Assembly (NCBI GenBank): GCA_963969395.1
Contig: OZ017797.1
Location: 12,400,001 to 12,464,000, forward strand
Direction: 5' to 3'
Source: Pseudoscleropodium purum
Lineage: Eukaryota; Streptophyta; Bryopsida; Hypnales; Brachytheciaceae
DNA: 64,000 nucleotides
Shown here: positions 1-11,711 of the stretch, piece after piece
Numbering within the stretch: the first letter of the stretch is position 1
Layout: every line of letters starts with the position of its first letter
Position numbers and translations under genes: made by a program
The notes under the pieces: model-generated
What the model saw: the letters and a program-made list of their open reading frames with translations, nothing else
Databases searched by the model: none
What the model was told of the DNA's origin: nothing

Positions 1-2413
1 GTTCCTGTCCTTTCTTGAATTCGATTTTCATATCTGACATATTATGGTTCGGTAATTCATTTGATGCCTCCTCACTAAATGCCCCCTTCAAGTCCTCATA
101 TTCCATTGGAATGGTTGTACATGTAGCGCTAGTAATGCCATCCCCATGACTGCACTCCGAGATCTCTAAGGCATAAATTTCAGCCTCTTTAGTAGAAAGT
201 CTAAAACTTGCAGCAGATACAAAAGCATGCCTAGGTGCTTGTATCATTGGAAACTTTGACTTTTTTGCTTCATCATTCTTGATCCTGTCAAGGCTGTCCA
301 ATGTCTCCAATGAGCTAACCCCCTTAGGCTCCACCATAGTGCCTTGAGTTCCACCATCTACAAACTCCTTAGACCGCCGCTCAGAATTCGAAGAAACAAC
401 CGTCTCAACTCCGGTGCCTCGAAATGTGCCACTTAGTTCCCTAGGTGTCATCACCACTGATTCCACCCCACGTTGGCTTGGGCGAAATTCTTCCGCCTGT
501 GCCCATTTTATCCTCCAGTCCATTCCAGCATATGCTGCCTCCCCTCCGTCCAATTCTACTAGCCTCTCAATATTAATATCATCGTAGCACTCTCTCATTG
601 TCAATGGCCCTAGATTCAACTCCCCTTCCCTTGAAGCTTGGATGAATGCAAGCTTGTTGTCGGCCGTGTGACTCTGACCATCAACATCGTTGATGCTGTG
701 GGGTTTCTTAATTGTTTGAATTGCCGAATGAGCCTTGCAATTCTCCTCGCAGTAACGAGAGTTAAGGTAGATACTCCGTTGTGACTAGCGAATGGCAGGA
801 TCGTGACGGATCAGCCACGGCATGCCCAAGATACAGGGATACCGTCCAGTGTTGGTGATGTTAGCTACTAACATCTCCTGATGATCTCCAATGATTAACT
901 CAATTGTTGCCTTTTATGTGATAAGGCCAGAGTTGACGATTCTCCCGTCCACCACTTGAACCTCACGCGGCACCAATTTTGGTTCTATGCAAGCATTACA
1001 TTGTGCAGCAAATGCGGGGTGCATGAACACCCCCGTTGCTCCTGAGTCCAACAAGGCTTCAGCCGCGAGGGAGTTGATTTTAACTTCAAAAGTGAGATGA
1101 GTTCCCGGATCGATTACAACTTGTAAAGACAATGATCCTAGCTCCTCTTCTTGGCCCACAAGATCCTCCAAAATTTAATTTGAAAAAAGGGAATTATTTG
1201 GCAAATGGCGCCAACTCTTTAATTGTTGTTGCCCGTCCCCCCCCTAGACCACCCATGCTGCCCTTTGGCACTGAGATAGCAACACTCTGGATGGTTCCTC
1301 CTCTTGGGTACCGAACCCCATCGCTGAGTCTTGAGCTCCCTCTTTTCCCGATAGTAACCCTTCTCCTCCTACAGTAGCTAAAATTGAAAGAAGTCCTGAT
1401 GAATTAGTTGGACACTTTGCCCTCACATGGCCCAATTCTCCACAACCCCAGCACCGACCTTGACGTTGGTACTCAAGCCTCTCAATGGTTGTTTTCGCCA
1501 TTGCTGTGGTTGCACACACCACACCAAGCTCCATGGGCACTGGTCCAGAGTTACTAAGGTTGACTTGAAACCATCCACATGTATCACAGGAAGGAGCCAA
1601 AGTCTTAACATTGGAGAATTCCGATGGTGGTTGACGATTTTGACGTCGTCCCCACAATTGTTTATCAATTTGAGATGCCATAGCCATCCAGTCTTGAAGT
1701 CATCATGGTTGAGTCTTGGTGGTGGCCACCAAATCCAGAACATCATCCTTGAGTCCACCACAGAATTGCTCCATCAAACTAGATTCATTCCAATCGACTT
1801 GGGTTGCAAGTTCATTGAATGTGGAAATATATGTTGCCATTGAGCCAGTTTGTTGAAGCCTTCCAAGGCGATCCTCAACGTTACTTCTTCTATCAAGGTC
1901 CCCATAGACTCCAATAACCACTTTCCGAAAAGCTGCATAGTCCTCTAATAATTCATACTCTCGTCCTTTGTCAAGTGCTTGAAAAAGAGGCATTGCCCAA
2001 TTCTGTGTTGCCCCAGTCATGTACAAAAGCGCATAAGCAACTTTGTTAGCATCTGAGCTATAGGTGCGTGGCTTACCGCGGAATACTAAATGCAGTTGTG
2101 CAAACCACCGATAAACCTTGTTGCCTTTCTTCCCAGAAAATCTTTCCAACTCCGCCACTTTCGACTCTTTATAGCCATACTTTGATTCACCGCCTTGTAC
2201 CGCCTTGGGATGCATGGAATCAGTCTGTCTACCAGAAAAGGATCCTTGATGCAATCCCACCTGCGCTTGATCAACGATCTGCTGCATCAAGTGGAGTATC
2301 GCAGCTTGGAGAACAATTTGCACTTGCTGTTGGACAAAGGCTGCCTACTCCGACCCAACCCCCTCCAGCGCCACGATGCGCTCTAGCTCCTCTCCTCCTT
2401 GCTCTCGATCCAT
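1..2413 (-). pseudogene. Ty3/gypsy retrotransposon gag-protease-RT start, decayed
   Basis: Read on the minus strand, one frame carries the parts of a Ty3/gypsy polyprotein in order. A probable start at 2413 (MDREQGGEEL) opens a gag region at about 1700-2345, with a typical retrotransposon-gag core (GATQNWAMPLFQ, YISTFNELATQV). A CCHC zinc knuckle follows at about 1430 (CWGCGELGHVRAKC). An aspartic protease with LLDSGAT lies near 1050 and a later GRYPCILGMPWL motif near 830. Near position 50 comes the segment that normally precedes reverse transcriptase (FSEEASNELPNHN); RT itself lies beyond the left edge. The frame is interrupted by TAG at 2345-2347, two adjacent TGA codons at 1700-1705, a stop at 1244-1246, TAA at 914-916 and a stop near 785, so this copy cannot make the polyprotein. 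Many domains stay in one frame, so decay is mainly by point mutation. Order of domains is seen; family assignment is established knowledge. Confidence 0.9.
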
Positions 2414-2479
2414 CGCCGGTGACAAAATGCCAATTTTTATTTTACTTCATTTAAAAAAAAATTTAAACCTTCATCTGAC

Positions 2480-3101
2480 TAAGCGCACATGGTCCACTCC
2501 AACCAGATTGGATCTTCAAAGCAGTGCCTTTTCCGACCAACATTGACTCACATTACAAGCCTCACATCAAGCAAAATTATTTATACTACAGGATCCAACA
2601 ATTGGCCGCACTTCCCAAACCATCAAAAGCATCCAACATAGAGGCTGCAAGCTACGAACAACCGGCCTCTGAAATGATCACTCCCATCTAAACAACTTGC
2701 AAGCTAAGATTTGAGGAAATTAGCCTATGCTAATTACAAGTGACTTCTAAAACACAACTTCCATCTCGACCACATAGAGCATAAATTGATCATGATGTGT
2801 TATTATGTCAGAACCTGTTCATTACTAGTAAATGCTCCACTTCGCTCAGAACGTTTGGACAATCACTCCTCTAATTTCACACATGAAATCTTGTTACCAA
2901 TTCCATGAAGTTCAAGTAATGGCTTAATTGTAAACATCACAACACCCTTGATTTACATCAAACACTCATTGCATTACATTAACAAAATAACACATGGAGG
3001 ACCAAACCTTCTCCGTGGTTCTTAAGAAGAAGAAGGAAGATAACTAACTCTAACCGCCGGACCCATCACTAAGTCCGGTTGTTACAAACTAGTTCGTAAC
3101 A
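2480..3101 (-). repeat. Probable 5' LTR of the gypsy element
   Basis: Upstream of gag in the element's own orientation lies about 600 bp without coding sequence. It begins at 3101 with TGTTACGAACTAG, a TG start usual for LTRs, inside a near-perfect 22-bp palindrome (3080-3101). The second LTR lies outside the window, so the inner border near 2480 is a guess and no target duplication can be checked. Confidence 0.4.
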
Positions 3102-3643
3102 TTACCCCCCTTCAAAGTCAAGTTCTTTGAATGTTTGGGAGTAATTCGAAGTCTAAAATTCCAACATTTTTGTATTACAGTGAATTTTGGCGGCTTTTAT
3201 CTTCTTCATACAATGTCCGTTTCCAATGAATTTTTTTGACACACGTGTTTTCTACAACTTTTTTGACCTATTTTTTTATATTTGCAAGCCATTTTGCAAA
3301 CACATTAAGTCAATTTATTTTTTTATTTTTTTCTTCAATGTGTTTGTATGCTGGTTTTGAATAACTTTATAGTTTTAAATTTTTTCATTCGAGTAAGTTT
3401 AGAAATCGAATTTCACCTCCAAGTGTGTTACTAGGAAAATTTCAGCATCTTTTTTCAACACTAAAACATGATAATCTTTCAATCTATACGGTCAAATGAC
3501 TCCAAATCTGTACCACATCATCTACAACATGTTCACTACAATATTGTATGGTTAAGATCTTTATAACTTAGTGAAATTTACATCTAAACCAGTTTAAAAG
3601 CAATGATGTTTTTGAACCCAAGTGAGACTTCGACGATGAGGGG
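3102..3643. other. AT-rich intergenic DNA
   Basis: Starts with a short C-run just outside the probable LTR, then T-rich and A-rich sequence. No open frame or recognisable gene; no repeat border seen. Confidence 0.5.
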
Positions 3644-4303
3644 TTAACCCCAAAGTGTCACAAAGGACAGACAAAATGTGTCCTCTGGGTTTTTCAGGTG
3701 ACAAAATGAAGAACTTTGAGTAGTCAATTACGGTTTGCTCCCCAAGTATGGCTTATAGGTAATTTGAAGCACCTTTTGACTGAGTTGCACTCTGCACAAA
3801 TAAATCCGACTACTTATTACCAATTTTTCAGGTGAATTCAAATTTTGTGCAAAGGTGTCTATTGCTAATCTTGATTTTATAGTGTTAAGGGCTCTCAAAT
3901 ATACTGAATCTTAAAGAAAAAATCACATGAAATTTATTTTAAAAAATAAAAAAATAGATTTTGAGAAGCCATAAATTGATTAGGGTTATGCAAGTTTTGT
4001 CCTTTAACCCTCATATTTTTGTAGTGACCAATTCTTAAGATTTGATATGTGAAAAGAAGATTGAAAGACTTCAAATTGGTTTCATAGTTTTAACACCTTC
4101 ATGATTAAATATTACAATCTTTCTATTCATAAGTGATATTATTAACTTTCCTATTCTCATTTAATACTTAATATGTTTGGTTTCAATTTGTATGGTTACA
4201 ATTTTTTTTTAAATTAATAAAATTTATCAAAATGTTGGCTTTTTGTTCAATTTAGAGTAAGTTTCAAGAAGCTCAAAAAAGGCCTTGGGCATTTAGGGGT
4301 TAA
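3644..4303. mobile_element. Possible long TTAA-flanked TIR element
   Basis: The left border reads TTAACCCCAAAGTGTC and the right border GGGCATTTAGGGGTTAA, which is an imperfect inverted copy of the left. Both borders carry TTAA. The interior is AT-rich and non-coding. A second TTAACCCTC border at about 4003 and a GGGTTA at about 3982 suggest that this may be two nested or adjacent elements instead of one. It belongs by its ends to the family best seen at 39641-39860. Confidence 0.4.
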
Positions 4304-4958
4304 TATGCAATGAAACTTCAGGGATTTGTCCCAACCCATTTTTGAATTTCGTCCCTAACTTTTGATTGGAGGTTCAAAATCTCAAATGGATTTTGGAGAT
4401 GAAAGCCAATTTGAATTACCAACTTTTCTTAGTTCAAAGTTTCTTGAAAACAATTATTCCACTATGCCTACATGAGGTTTGAAGTTCTACATTGTACACA
4501 ATTCCTGTGTTTGACAATGAGTGGTCAAACTCTCATCTTCAAATTGTCCCATACCCTTTGAAGATTCATGATGGACAATAAATTTCATTATAAACACACA
4601 ATCTCTCCACCCATTAGATAGAGCATATGATATGAAATTGAATTGTAGTGAAGTTGTTTCCAATGTTTGAATTTTCTTTACAATTCTTTGGATTTGGGAA
4701 AGTGACTTCTTAATTTTGAATTTTGATCATTTTTGGTCATCAGATCAAAATCAGTAAGCAGATGTGCTGGGGTCCACAAGGTTCAGGAACTGCTGAATGA
4801 AATAACAACCATGTGGAAACATCAATTCTTTATGAACCAATTGGTACAGTTCCAAACTTAAATTATTGGAAAAAAAATGATTTCCTTTTAATGCTGAAGT
4901 TCTATCTTTAAGCACATGTTGTTTGCAAATGTCAAGTGGGAACATACTACCTTTAGCT
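4304..4958. other. AT-rich intergenic DNA
   Basis: Between the TTAA element and the start of duplicated block A. Only short chance frames (a 64-codon one at 4751-4945, minus) with no family features. Confidence 0.5.
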
Positions 4959-5276
4959 TACAGTCTAAGATTTTAGGATGGTATAAGGTAAACTATCCCA
5001 TTCCAGACTAAATGGGAGCATGCCCATTACAGACTAAATTTTGGTACTGGTGCACATTCAAGTTCTGGAATGTACATCAATAATTCAGCCCACAGTGGGC
5101 TTACTTCTGGTGTTTTGTTCGGCAATGGGGCATCTGTTAGGAAGAGACCGAGGCCTTTCTTGCTCATCACTTCTGGCGGTAGACTTTACTCTGCAATCAA
5201 TTTATTGAATTCCAATGAATTGGAGGCACTCATTGGACCAATTGAAGATTTGAAGCTTTGAACAAGAACTTCTGGT

Positions 5277-5593
5277 AAGGTAGGAGGTCCATAAAACGAT
5301 CATCTAAGCACTGAAACTGAATTTTGGAGAAAGTAAAATATCTTGAAATATTTTTCAGTAAATTTTCCTTGAAAGACAAGAGGAAATGGCATCTAACCTA
5401 AGTTGGTTCATATTTTTTTGGAGCTTTGTGGAATTAGTTGTGAAATTTTGAAGTGAAAGCCTATAGGGCTGTAAAAGCAACCACCTCCTAGACTGTACCT
5501 CATTTGTACATTTTGGTACATTGAAAACATCAAAATGTACCTTTGTGTCATGTGCAGTTCAAAATGCATGCTTACATTTCGAGCCTCCTACCT
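5277..5593. mobile_element. MITE, AAGGTAGGAGG family, copy 1
   Basis: The left end reads AAGGTAGGAGGTCC and the right end GAGCCTCCTACCT, an inverted copy. The 317-bp interior is non-coding and closely similar to 43206-43533. The element starts exactly where block A departs from block B: both share AACAAGAACTTCTGG, after which only A continues with TAAGG. This behaves like an insertion relative to an empty site. No clear target duplication was found. Confidence 0.65.
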
Positions 5594-6008
5594 CAAGGGA
5601 CGCAACCCATTTTTTACCACTTTAGCAATTTCACATATTTTGAAGGTGGATTTCTTCAGTGGGTAAATTTTTTTCATGTGTAGATATAGACAATAGGAAG
5701 TTTCTATAATTTTCTTGATTTCTTTTTGCAAAACAAAATTTCTATGAATTTTTGAACAAAGGATGGGCTTCTTTCCATTTTAGTGATATATAGACCTTCT
5801 TCTTTTTGACTAAGGGCTGGTTGTAATATTGAGAGTTTTGTAGCCAATTACAATGCGTCACAATTGTGCCAAGAAATGTGCCATAATTAATCACTGTTCA
5901 TCTCTTCTACTATTCAACATGAGAAGAGAACAATCTACATTGCTTGAATGGGGCGTCACTCTCAAATGGATTGCTTTCTATAATAAATTAAGTTAGAGTT
6001 AGAATACA

Positions 6009-6614
6009 TTAACTCTTAAATGTCTAGATTCTTCTTCAAAATTGATGATTTTTTCCAAATCATTATAAAGTACTATTTGAAAGAATATTTTGGAATTGAT
6101 ATATAAATAAAAGTTGTAGATTTTGAGTTTTAGATTCCATTTGTATAGTTAGATTGATGTACCAATGCTATCACCAATAATAATTTTTGTTATAAATTTT
6201 GAAAGGAAAGTTTCAAATATTCCTTCTAATTTCAATTAAAAAAACCAAAACATTATCATTTTTTTGAGTAAAACATGTTGGGAAGGATTAATTTGAAATG
6301 AGATTCTCTTCATATGGTGATTTTTTGAAATTTTTGTATTCTTTACATCTATGACCTCATTTTTGCAAATCTAGTTTTGAACTAGAGTCTATGCAATTTT
6401 GGTTTGGTCAACACTTAACACACTTCTACATTTGTAATTTAAGATTTTAGAAAAATAAGTATTCCGGTAATACCTCAAGCATTAGATAAGACAAGAAGTT
6501 GATAAGTATCTTTATAAATTAAGATAATTTTCATCCAAGTAATAATGAGAAAGAAACAAGAATATGAATCTGTTCATCATTCGAAAATTGGACATTGGAG
6601 TGCTTAAGGGTTGG
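6009..6614. mobile_element. TTAA-flanked TIR element, about 600 bp
   Basis: The left border reads TTAACTCTTAAATGTC and the right border GACATTGGAGTGCTTAAGGG followed by TTGG, a decayed TTAA. The left 470 bp are repeated at 11964-12395 and 43905-44310. No coding capacity. It lies in duplicated block A; its left part is shared with block B, so this insertion is older than the A/B duplication or was carried along with it. Confidence 0.6.
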
Positions 6615-8640
6615 TCATAAAGTGAGTGCAATGAGGAACTAGAAGCCAAAGTTTGATAAAAATATAGGACAAAACTCCTTCAACATCCAAACTTGATTTG
6701 ATGATGGAGTTTGATGCTTTCTTTCTTTTGTACTATTCATAATGAAACCTACTTCTCACACTCCTTCTATAAAGTGGGGTTCACTTTACAAATAACTACA
6801 ATAACAACTCAAAATCCTAAACACCTAAATTAAATGACCCAAAGGGGGTGTACTTTCAAAATGGGCCAAAATTGCTAGAAGCTCAAGCAATTTGTTTGCT
6901 CATTTTTTCTTGATATTGGATAGAATGTAATCGTAGGATCTTTTAGTTCACATTGAAATTGAGAACCTCAAATTTTTTTTGATTATTTAACTATACATTT
7001 TAGTAGATATTTAAGTTTGAAGTTTTATTTGGGTCAATGGATCAAAAAATAGGGGAGCATATTTTAGTGAGAGTATTTTGAAATTATGACCCTTTTGTGC
7101 TTAGTGAAAGACAAGAGAGTTGAAAATGATCCTCTAAAATTTCACAATATTTTGAGCATGTTTCAAATCATGGTGGAGCTTGTAATGCACGGTGGTCACT
7201 GAAATGAGAGTAGTGTTTGTAAAAAAACCAAGAATGAGACACTTGTCTTTTCCTTGAGCTCTTTGGATATACTCTTTTTGAGGCAAATTTGAACTTTTTG
7301 AGGTGGGCAATAATGGCATTGGTTGGTTGACTTTTCAATCTATGCGCAAGCAAAATTTTCCAAAATGAGATGTAAACATACAACACTATACCACTCAACT
7401 ATATAAAATTTCACAAGGTGAAGTTTAATTTGGAATTTGATGAATTTACAACCATTGGATTCATAACACAATCTCTTTTTGAGTTTTTATTTTATTTTAT
7501 AAGAAAATTCAAAATTTGAGAACTAGAGGTTAAAAAAAGATGGACAACAACCATAAAATGACGATCCTAGTCATTAGGGATTAGAAGGTTTGGAGAGCCT
7601 AATTTTGGATGCAACATGATTGGTATTTTTTGTATATTTGTCCAATGTTTGAAGAATTGTCAATTAGTTCTTTATTAACTAATAGAATTGGAAACCTCCA
7701 AATTACAATATGAAAACATTAAAAAAAAACAATTGAAAGAATCTTAAAAGTTTTTATTTAGAATGAAAATAGAGAAAACACAAATTGAGTACTTCAAAAA
7801 ATAGTTCAATATGGGAATTAATAGAAAATAGCTAGCAAAACTCAAAAAAATCCTAAATGCTATATTTGATACAAAAAAGGGTTCATAAATTGAAGTATAC
7901 ACTAAATAATGACAAAGTTTGTCTTCGTGTTGATTATGGTTCAATGACACATTCATGGCACTCTCCATTTGAATCATTAGTGCACTTCCCATATACATAG
8001 AAAGCTTCAAAATGGTCTCCTATCCAACTTGTATGATGTTTTGTTTGAGTATGATGAGGTTTAGATCATAATAGTACAATCAAAATGAAACAAAGATGTT
8101 GATGAAATTATAAATCCAATGGTATATGTCTTACCATATTTAAATTATACAAATATTGTATTCTAGGAGTGAAATATGATACCAAATTTACGATTCAGTC
8201 TACAAACCTTTAAGTGGGTAATTAATACAAAGATCCAAAGCTTTTGATCAATCCCCTACACTAGTTATTCATTCAATTATGAACAAAATTAATCTCATAA
8301 ATTTGTTAAATTATTCACTTAGCAAATACTCAATTTGTAACACGCATGTTTATTAGCTACACTAAATATTGAATTAGGTTGCCTTACCTCCTAGAAGTTG
8401 CTTTACAAGCCATCAAAGTCAACAAATATTTCTATAGATGCTATATTTCCATTTGTATGCATGGAGATTCATGAGTCCCAATCACAACAATAACGAATTC
8501 AAAAGTAGTGCATTCTTGATACAAATGGTAAGTATTTATATATGGTCAAATGTCGAAAAATTGGTGTGGGGCAACTTAATTTCACTATTTAGTGTATCGA
8601 AATTGTCTGCACAGACAATTTCAACTCTCAAGGAAGGTCC
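6615..8640. other. AT-rich DNA present in block A only
   Basis: About 2 kb that separates two halves of the A/B homology and has no counterpart in block B. It is strongly AT-rich, with only short chance frames (76 codons at 7168-7398 and 88 codons at 7744-8010, both minus) that lack family features. It may be an inserted element whose ends I could not define. Confidence 0.5.
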
Positions 8641-8770
8641 TTCGTTGAGTTCGGAAACCGGGAAGCATGCATTGAAATTTACAAGTCTCAAGTAAGCTCA
8701 GAAAATCACCGTGGACTTGAGTAAGGATGCTTGTGATGGTCGAAGAATCAAACAAAATTCTTAATATTAC

Positions 8771-9127
8771 TCACAAACATCTTGTAAAATAATGCAATTG
8801 TTTTGGTGCATAATCTTGAGCTCCTCTTCGGAGTAAAGTATCAAGTGAAGACAGGTTTTGGGAACTCACTAAACACCATGAATGCTCACATTTCACTGAT
8901 TGCCAAAGCTTTTGAGTCTTCTTTCTAATTTCCCATCTACATAAGGGTGTGCTCTCACAACTGCAAAAGAATGTTACTTGGGTCACAGAGAAACGAAAGT
9001 CTTTCCAGTAATCTTTGAAATTTCGGAGCGAAGATGGAGGTTGCAATGTACCGTGAGGCTGATTGATCAACACTCGCCGTCTCGGAGCTCTTCTACTGAT
9101 CTGTAAGGGCTGGTAGTGTTGCACCAC
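8771..9127 (-). pseudogene. Duplicated 3' end of aldo/keto reductase
   Basis: On the minus strand, about 9050-9127 encodes the last residues of an aldo/keto reductase (SPYRSVEELRDGEC, then stop), almost identical to the C-terminus at 12790-12850 (SPYRSVEELWDGEC). Homology stops abruptly at about 9130, so only the tail and its 3' flank are present. It cannot be functional. Confidence 0.75.
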
Positions 9128-9627
9128 TCGTATTTAAATTCGTATTTGATGTACTCCAACTCTGAAATTTTGAATTAAGAGAATTCAGAGAATTTGTTTC
9201 TATAAACAGTGCATCTAGTTGGTGTCCACAATAGGTCAGCCTACAAACTGAGCCATTACAAGTGGCTGTCTGAAGTAGGTACTTCTACTATAACTTAGAA
9301 ACCTCAACCTTGCATATAAAGACGGAGCTATCACAGTGGTATAGCATATTTACAATTTCTCTTTGAGAACAGCAAGAACATATTGGCACAAAGCAGCACT
9401 CTTTTCGGCAGGCTTTCCATTGATTATTCCGGCTGGCCCTGCGCAAATCAACAAGTTGTATGCACGAGCACTGTCTAGAAGACGATTCCAAAAGTGCAAA
9501 ATTTTCGAACTATCAATCGACTGCATTCTACATAAGAAATTGAGCTAGAGCTCACGGGAAATCTAGAGAATCTGAAGCACAAAGCTGCACATTCACAAAG
9601 CACAAAACGAAACAGTGGGGTGTCTCT
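9128..9627. other. Intergenic DNA 3' of the vWA gene
   Basis: About 500 bp between the end of block A and the stop codon of the vWA-domain gene. It probably includes that gene's 3' UTR. Two short overlapping frames (9288-9491 minus, 9363-9548 plus) show nothing recognisable. Confidence 0.5.
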
Positions 9628-10575
9628 TTATGGTTTCCAAGTCAGCGATTGAAGACTGTTCCAGCCTTCTAACAACGAGGAGTCTCTCATTCTCTCCCCT
9701 AAAGCGGCCATCATGCGCTCCCCCGCCTCCCGCCTGGTCTCCGCATATTCCACAATTCGAGTCATTCCCATTTCGGCTCGATCTTGAGTCACCACGACCA
9801 AGATCGCTTTGATCAAGTCGCGCAGGATGGTGAATCCTCGACGAATCTCCCTTGGTTCCGTGTTTTCCAGTTCAATTAGCGACATCTCCCGTTGATTCTG
9901 CAGCATCTTGTACAAATCACAGTTATTCGGAAGATTTGCGGTGATGAAAAACGTATGCAGGCGCGCATTAAGCGCCGTGATCTTCCGCCACATGTCCTTG
10001 AGGGACAAGTTGCTGGTGTAATCCTTCCCGTCCGTGAACGGCACCAGAAAGAAATCCGCCGTCTTGTTCATCTCCCACGTCTCCCGAATCTTGTCCACGG
10101 CGACTCCCACAGCGTCGTACAACCGGGTCGCACTGTAATTCTCCTCGTCGTCCAGCTCAATACGGTACTTCTCCCCGATGAAGTTGATCTGGGTGTGGAA
10201 GTCCTTCTGCTGCACCGAGCATAGATGCTGCATGCTCTTGTTGAACATCCAAACCACAATCTCGTCGTGAGGGCGCACGACGTCGGGGTTGTATAAAATC
10301 AAGTTGGCGAAATTGTCGAGAAGAGACTCGTACACGCGCTTCCTTTCTCCGGTGGAGCAGCGGTCCCACGTGGAAGCGGAGGCGTCAAGGAGGAAATGGA
10401 AGAAGGCTTTGCCGTTTGTGGGAGGCAGGATGTTGTACTCGCCGAAGGCGGTTCGGGAGCCATCAACGCTCGCTCCTTTCGCCGTCCAGCTCTCGTAAAA
10501 GAGGGATGCTGAACCGGATTGCGAAGCACTCCCGACACCGCGTGGTGCCAGGGGTCCAAACGTTAACCTCGACAT
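9628..10575 (-). CDS. von Willebrand factor A-domain protein, single exon
   Basis: An uninterrupted 315-codon frame starts at ATG 10575 (MSRLTFGPLA). After an about 55-residue leader comes a vWA-type fold. Strand 1 carries the metal-binding DxSxS motif (D64, S66, S68 in FHFLLDASASTW). A threonine follows at about 150 (YSATRLYDAV) and the third metal-site aspartate at D182 (FTDGKD). These are the five usual MIDAS ligands, so metal binding and a protein-protein adhesion or scaffold role are likely. There is no signal peptide or membrane segment, so it is probably cytosolic or nuclear. The C-terminal 100 residues are helical and charged (RMMAALGERM). The frame is GC-richer than its surroundings and has no introns. 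A TATA-like TTAAATA (minus) lies about 45 bp upstream of the ATG. The partner is unknown; a copine-like or lineage-specific vWA family is possible. Confidence 0.8.
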   Translation of the reverse strand: MSRLTFGPLAPRGVGSASQSGSASLFYESWTAKGASVDGSRTAFGEYNILPPTNGKAFFHFLLDASASTWDRCSTGERKRVYESLLDNFANLILYNPDVVRPHDEIVVWMFNKSMQHLCSVQQKDFHTQINFIGEKYRIELDDEENYSATRLYDAVGVAVDKIRETWEMNKTADFFLVPFTDGKDYTSNLSLKDMWRKITALNARLHTFFITANLPNNCDLYKMLQNQREMSLIELENTEPREIRRGFTILRDLIKAILVVVTQDRAEMGMTRIVEYAETRREAGERMMAALGERMRDSSLLEGWNSLQSLTWKP

Positions 10576-11464
10576 GATGAAGTAACCACAGTACTACCGC
10601 AAGCGTCCCAGCGAAGGTATTTAAGCTCGATCCAAGCTTCGGCTCCAAGTTTTGTGACCCTCTTCCTGATTCCTCAGCTAACAATTACTCAATCTAGCTA
10701 CGACTGAAAACCCTGGCCCAAGTTTTGTGATCTACAATATCTAACCGTAATACGTCACATGAATTCTGCCACTAACAAACATTTATTTTTAAATTATACG
10801 CACGTCTACCCTTTTGACAGTCAGTGATGTGGGTTTGTCTGCAACTAACGCTTTGCACCGGTTGCAGTTCTAGATCTCTCTTGCCATCAAATGAAACGTG
10901 TGCCTACAAATAATGTAATTTTTTTCTTGTCTGTACAGATAAACTTACAGACCAGGACCCAGCAGATAGAAGAGCGACTCTTGCCTCTAGTACAGTGCAG
11001 TACAATCTGTAAGAAACTAAGAATTACCTGCAAGTCTTCAACTAAGTTAAGGGTGGGACGTCCATCTAGAAGGCCAGAGTCGCCTCAATTGCTGCTGAAT
11101 ATGGTTTCTATGAATTAGTAGATTGGTCAGCTTCAGCTTTAGGCATGTTTTTTTGGTTGACAAATGAGAAAGGATTCCAATGTACCTAGAATATATCATA
11201 CGCATTCCTTATGAAAAAACTATTTTATTGATCATAATTTTATTGGTACCAGGAATTCTACTGTAGAGATTACTGCCTGATGAGAAATTGAATTTCGTGG
11301 TCTCGGCACAGTACCCAACAACCATGTTACGAACATCATATTGTGTGCCATTTGAATATTCTTGCACAATGTAGAATACAATTGCTAATTGGTTTTGCAA
11401 AATTCTTGGAAATGGTGCAATAGGGTCGGTGTCCGTAACACGGTTGCCGGGTACACTAAGCTTA
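10576..11464. other. Promoter side of the vWA gene and intergenic DNA
   Basis: Directly upstream (minus sense) of the vWA ATG lies a TATA-like element at about 10617-10623. The rest has only short chance frames (75 codons at 10891-11118, 63 at 11209-11400) and no features I can name. Confidence 0.4.
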
Positions 11465-11711
11465 GAGTCTAAGATTTTAGGATGGTACTTTTGGCAATTG
11501 GGGGCGTCTGTTACAATTGATAGGAAGTTTGTGCGTGTACGTTTACACGTCTTGACCGATCAGTGGGAACTGGGAACAGAGGATTTTCTTGCTCATCACT
11601 TCTGGCGGTAGACTTTACTCTGCAATCAACTTATTTAATTCTAATGAATCGGAGGCACTGGCTGCGTCAGCTGAAGATTTGAAACTTTGAACAAGAACTT
11701 CTGGAAACAGC

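Larger units (their letters stand above)
4959..9127. repeat. Duplicated block A (diverged partial copy of 11465-12853)
   Basis: Four stretches of this interval match block B in the same order. About 4959-4985 matches 11465-11485 (shared TCTAAGATTTTAGGATGGTA). About 5150-5275 matches 11580-11700 (shared TCACTTCTGGCGGTAGACTT). About 5990-6480 matches 11948-12395. About 8650-9127 matches 12410-12853, including the last codons of the aldo/keto reductase. Extra sequence in A between these stretches includes a MITE at 5277-5593 and about 2 kb at 6615-8640. Collinearity is seen; a segmental duplication followed by separate insertions is inferred. Confidence 0.75.

Noticed and set aside
1427..1843. 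138-codon plus-strand frame
   Set aside because: Antisense shadow of the gypsy gag/zinc-knuckle region.
10068..10498. Several 60-86 codon frames inside the vWA gene
   Set aside because: Shadows of the 315-codon frame in GC-richer DNA.
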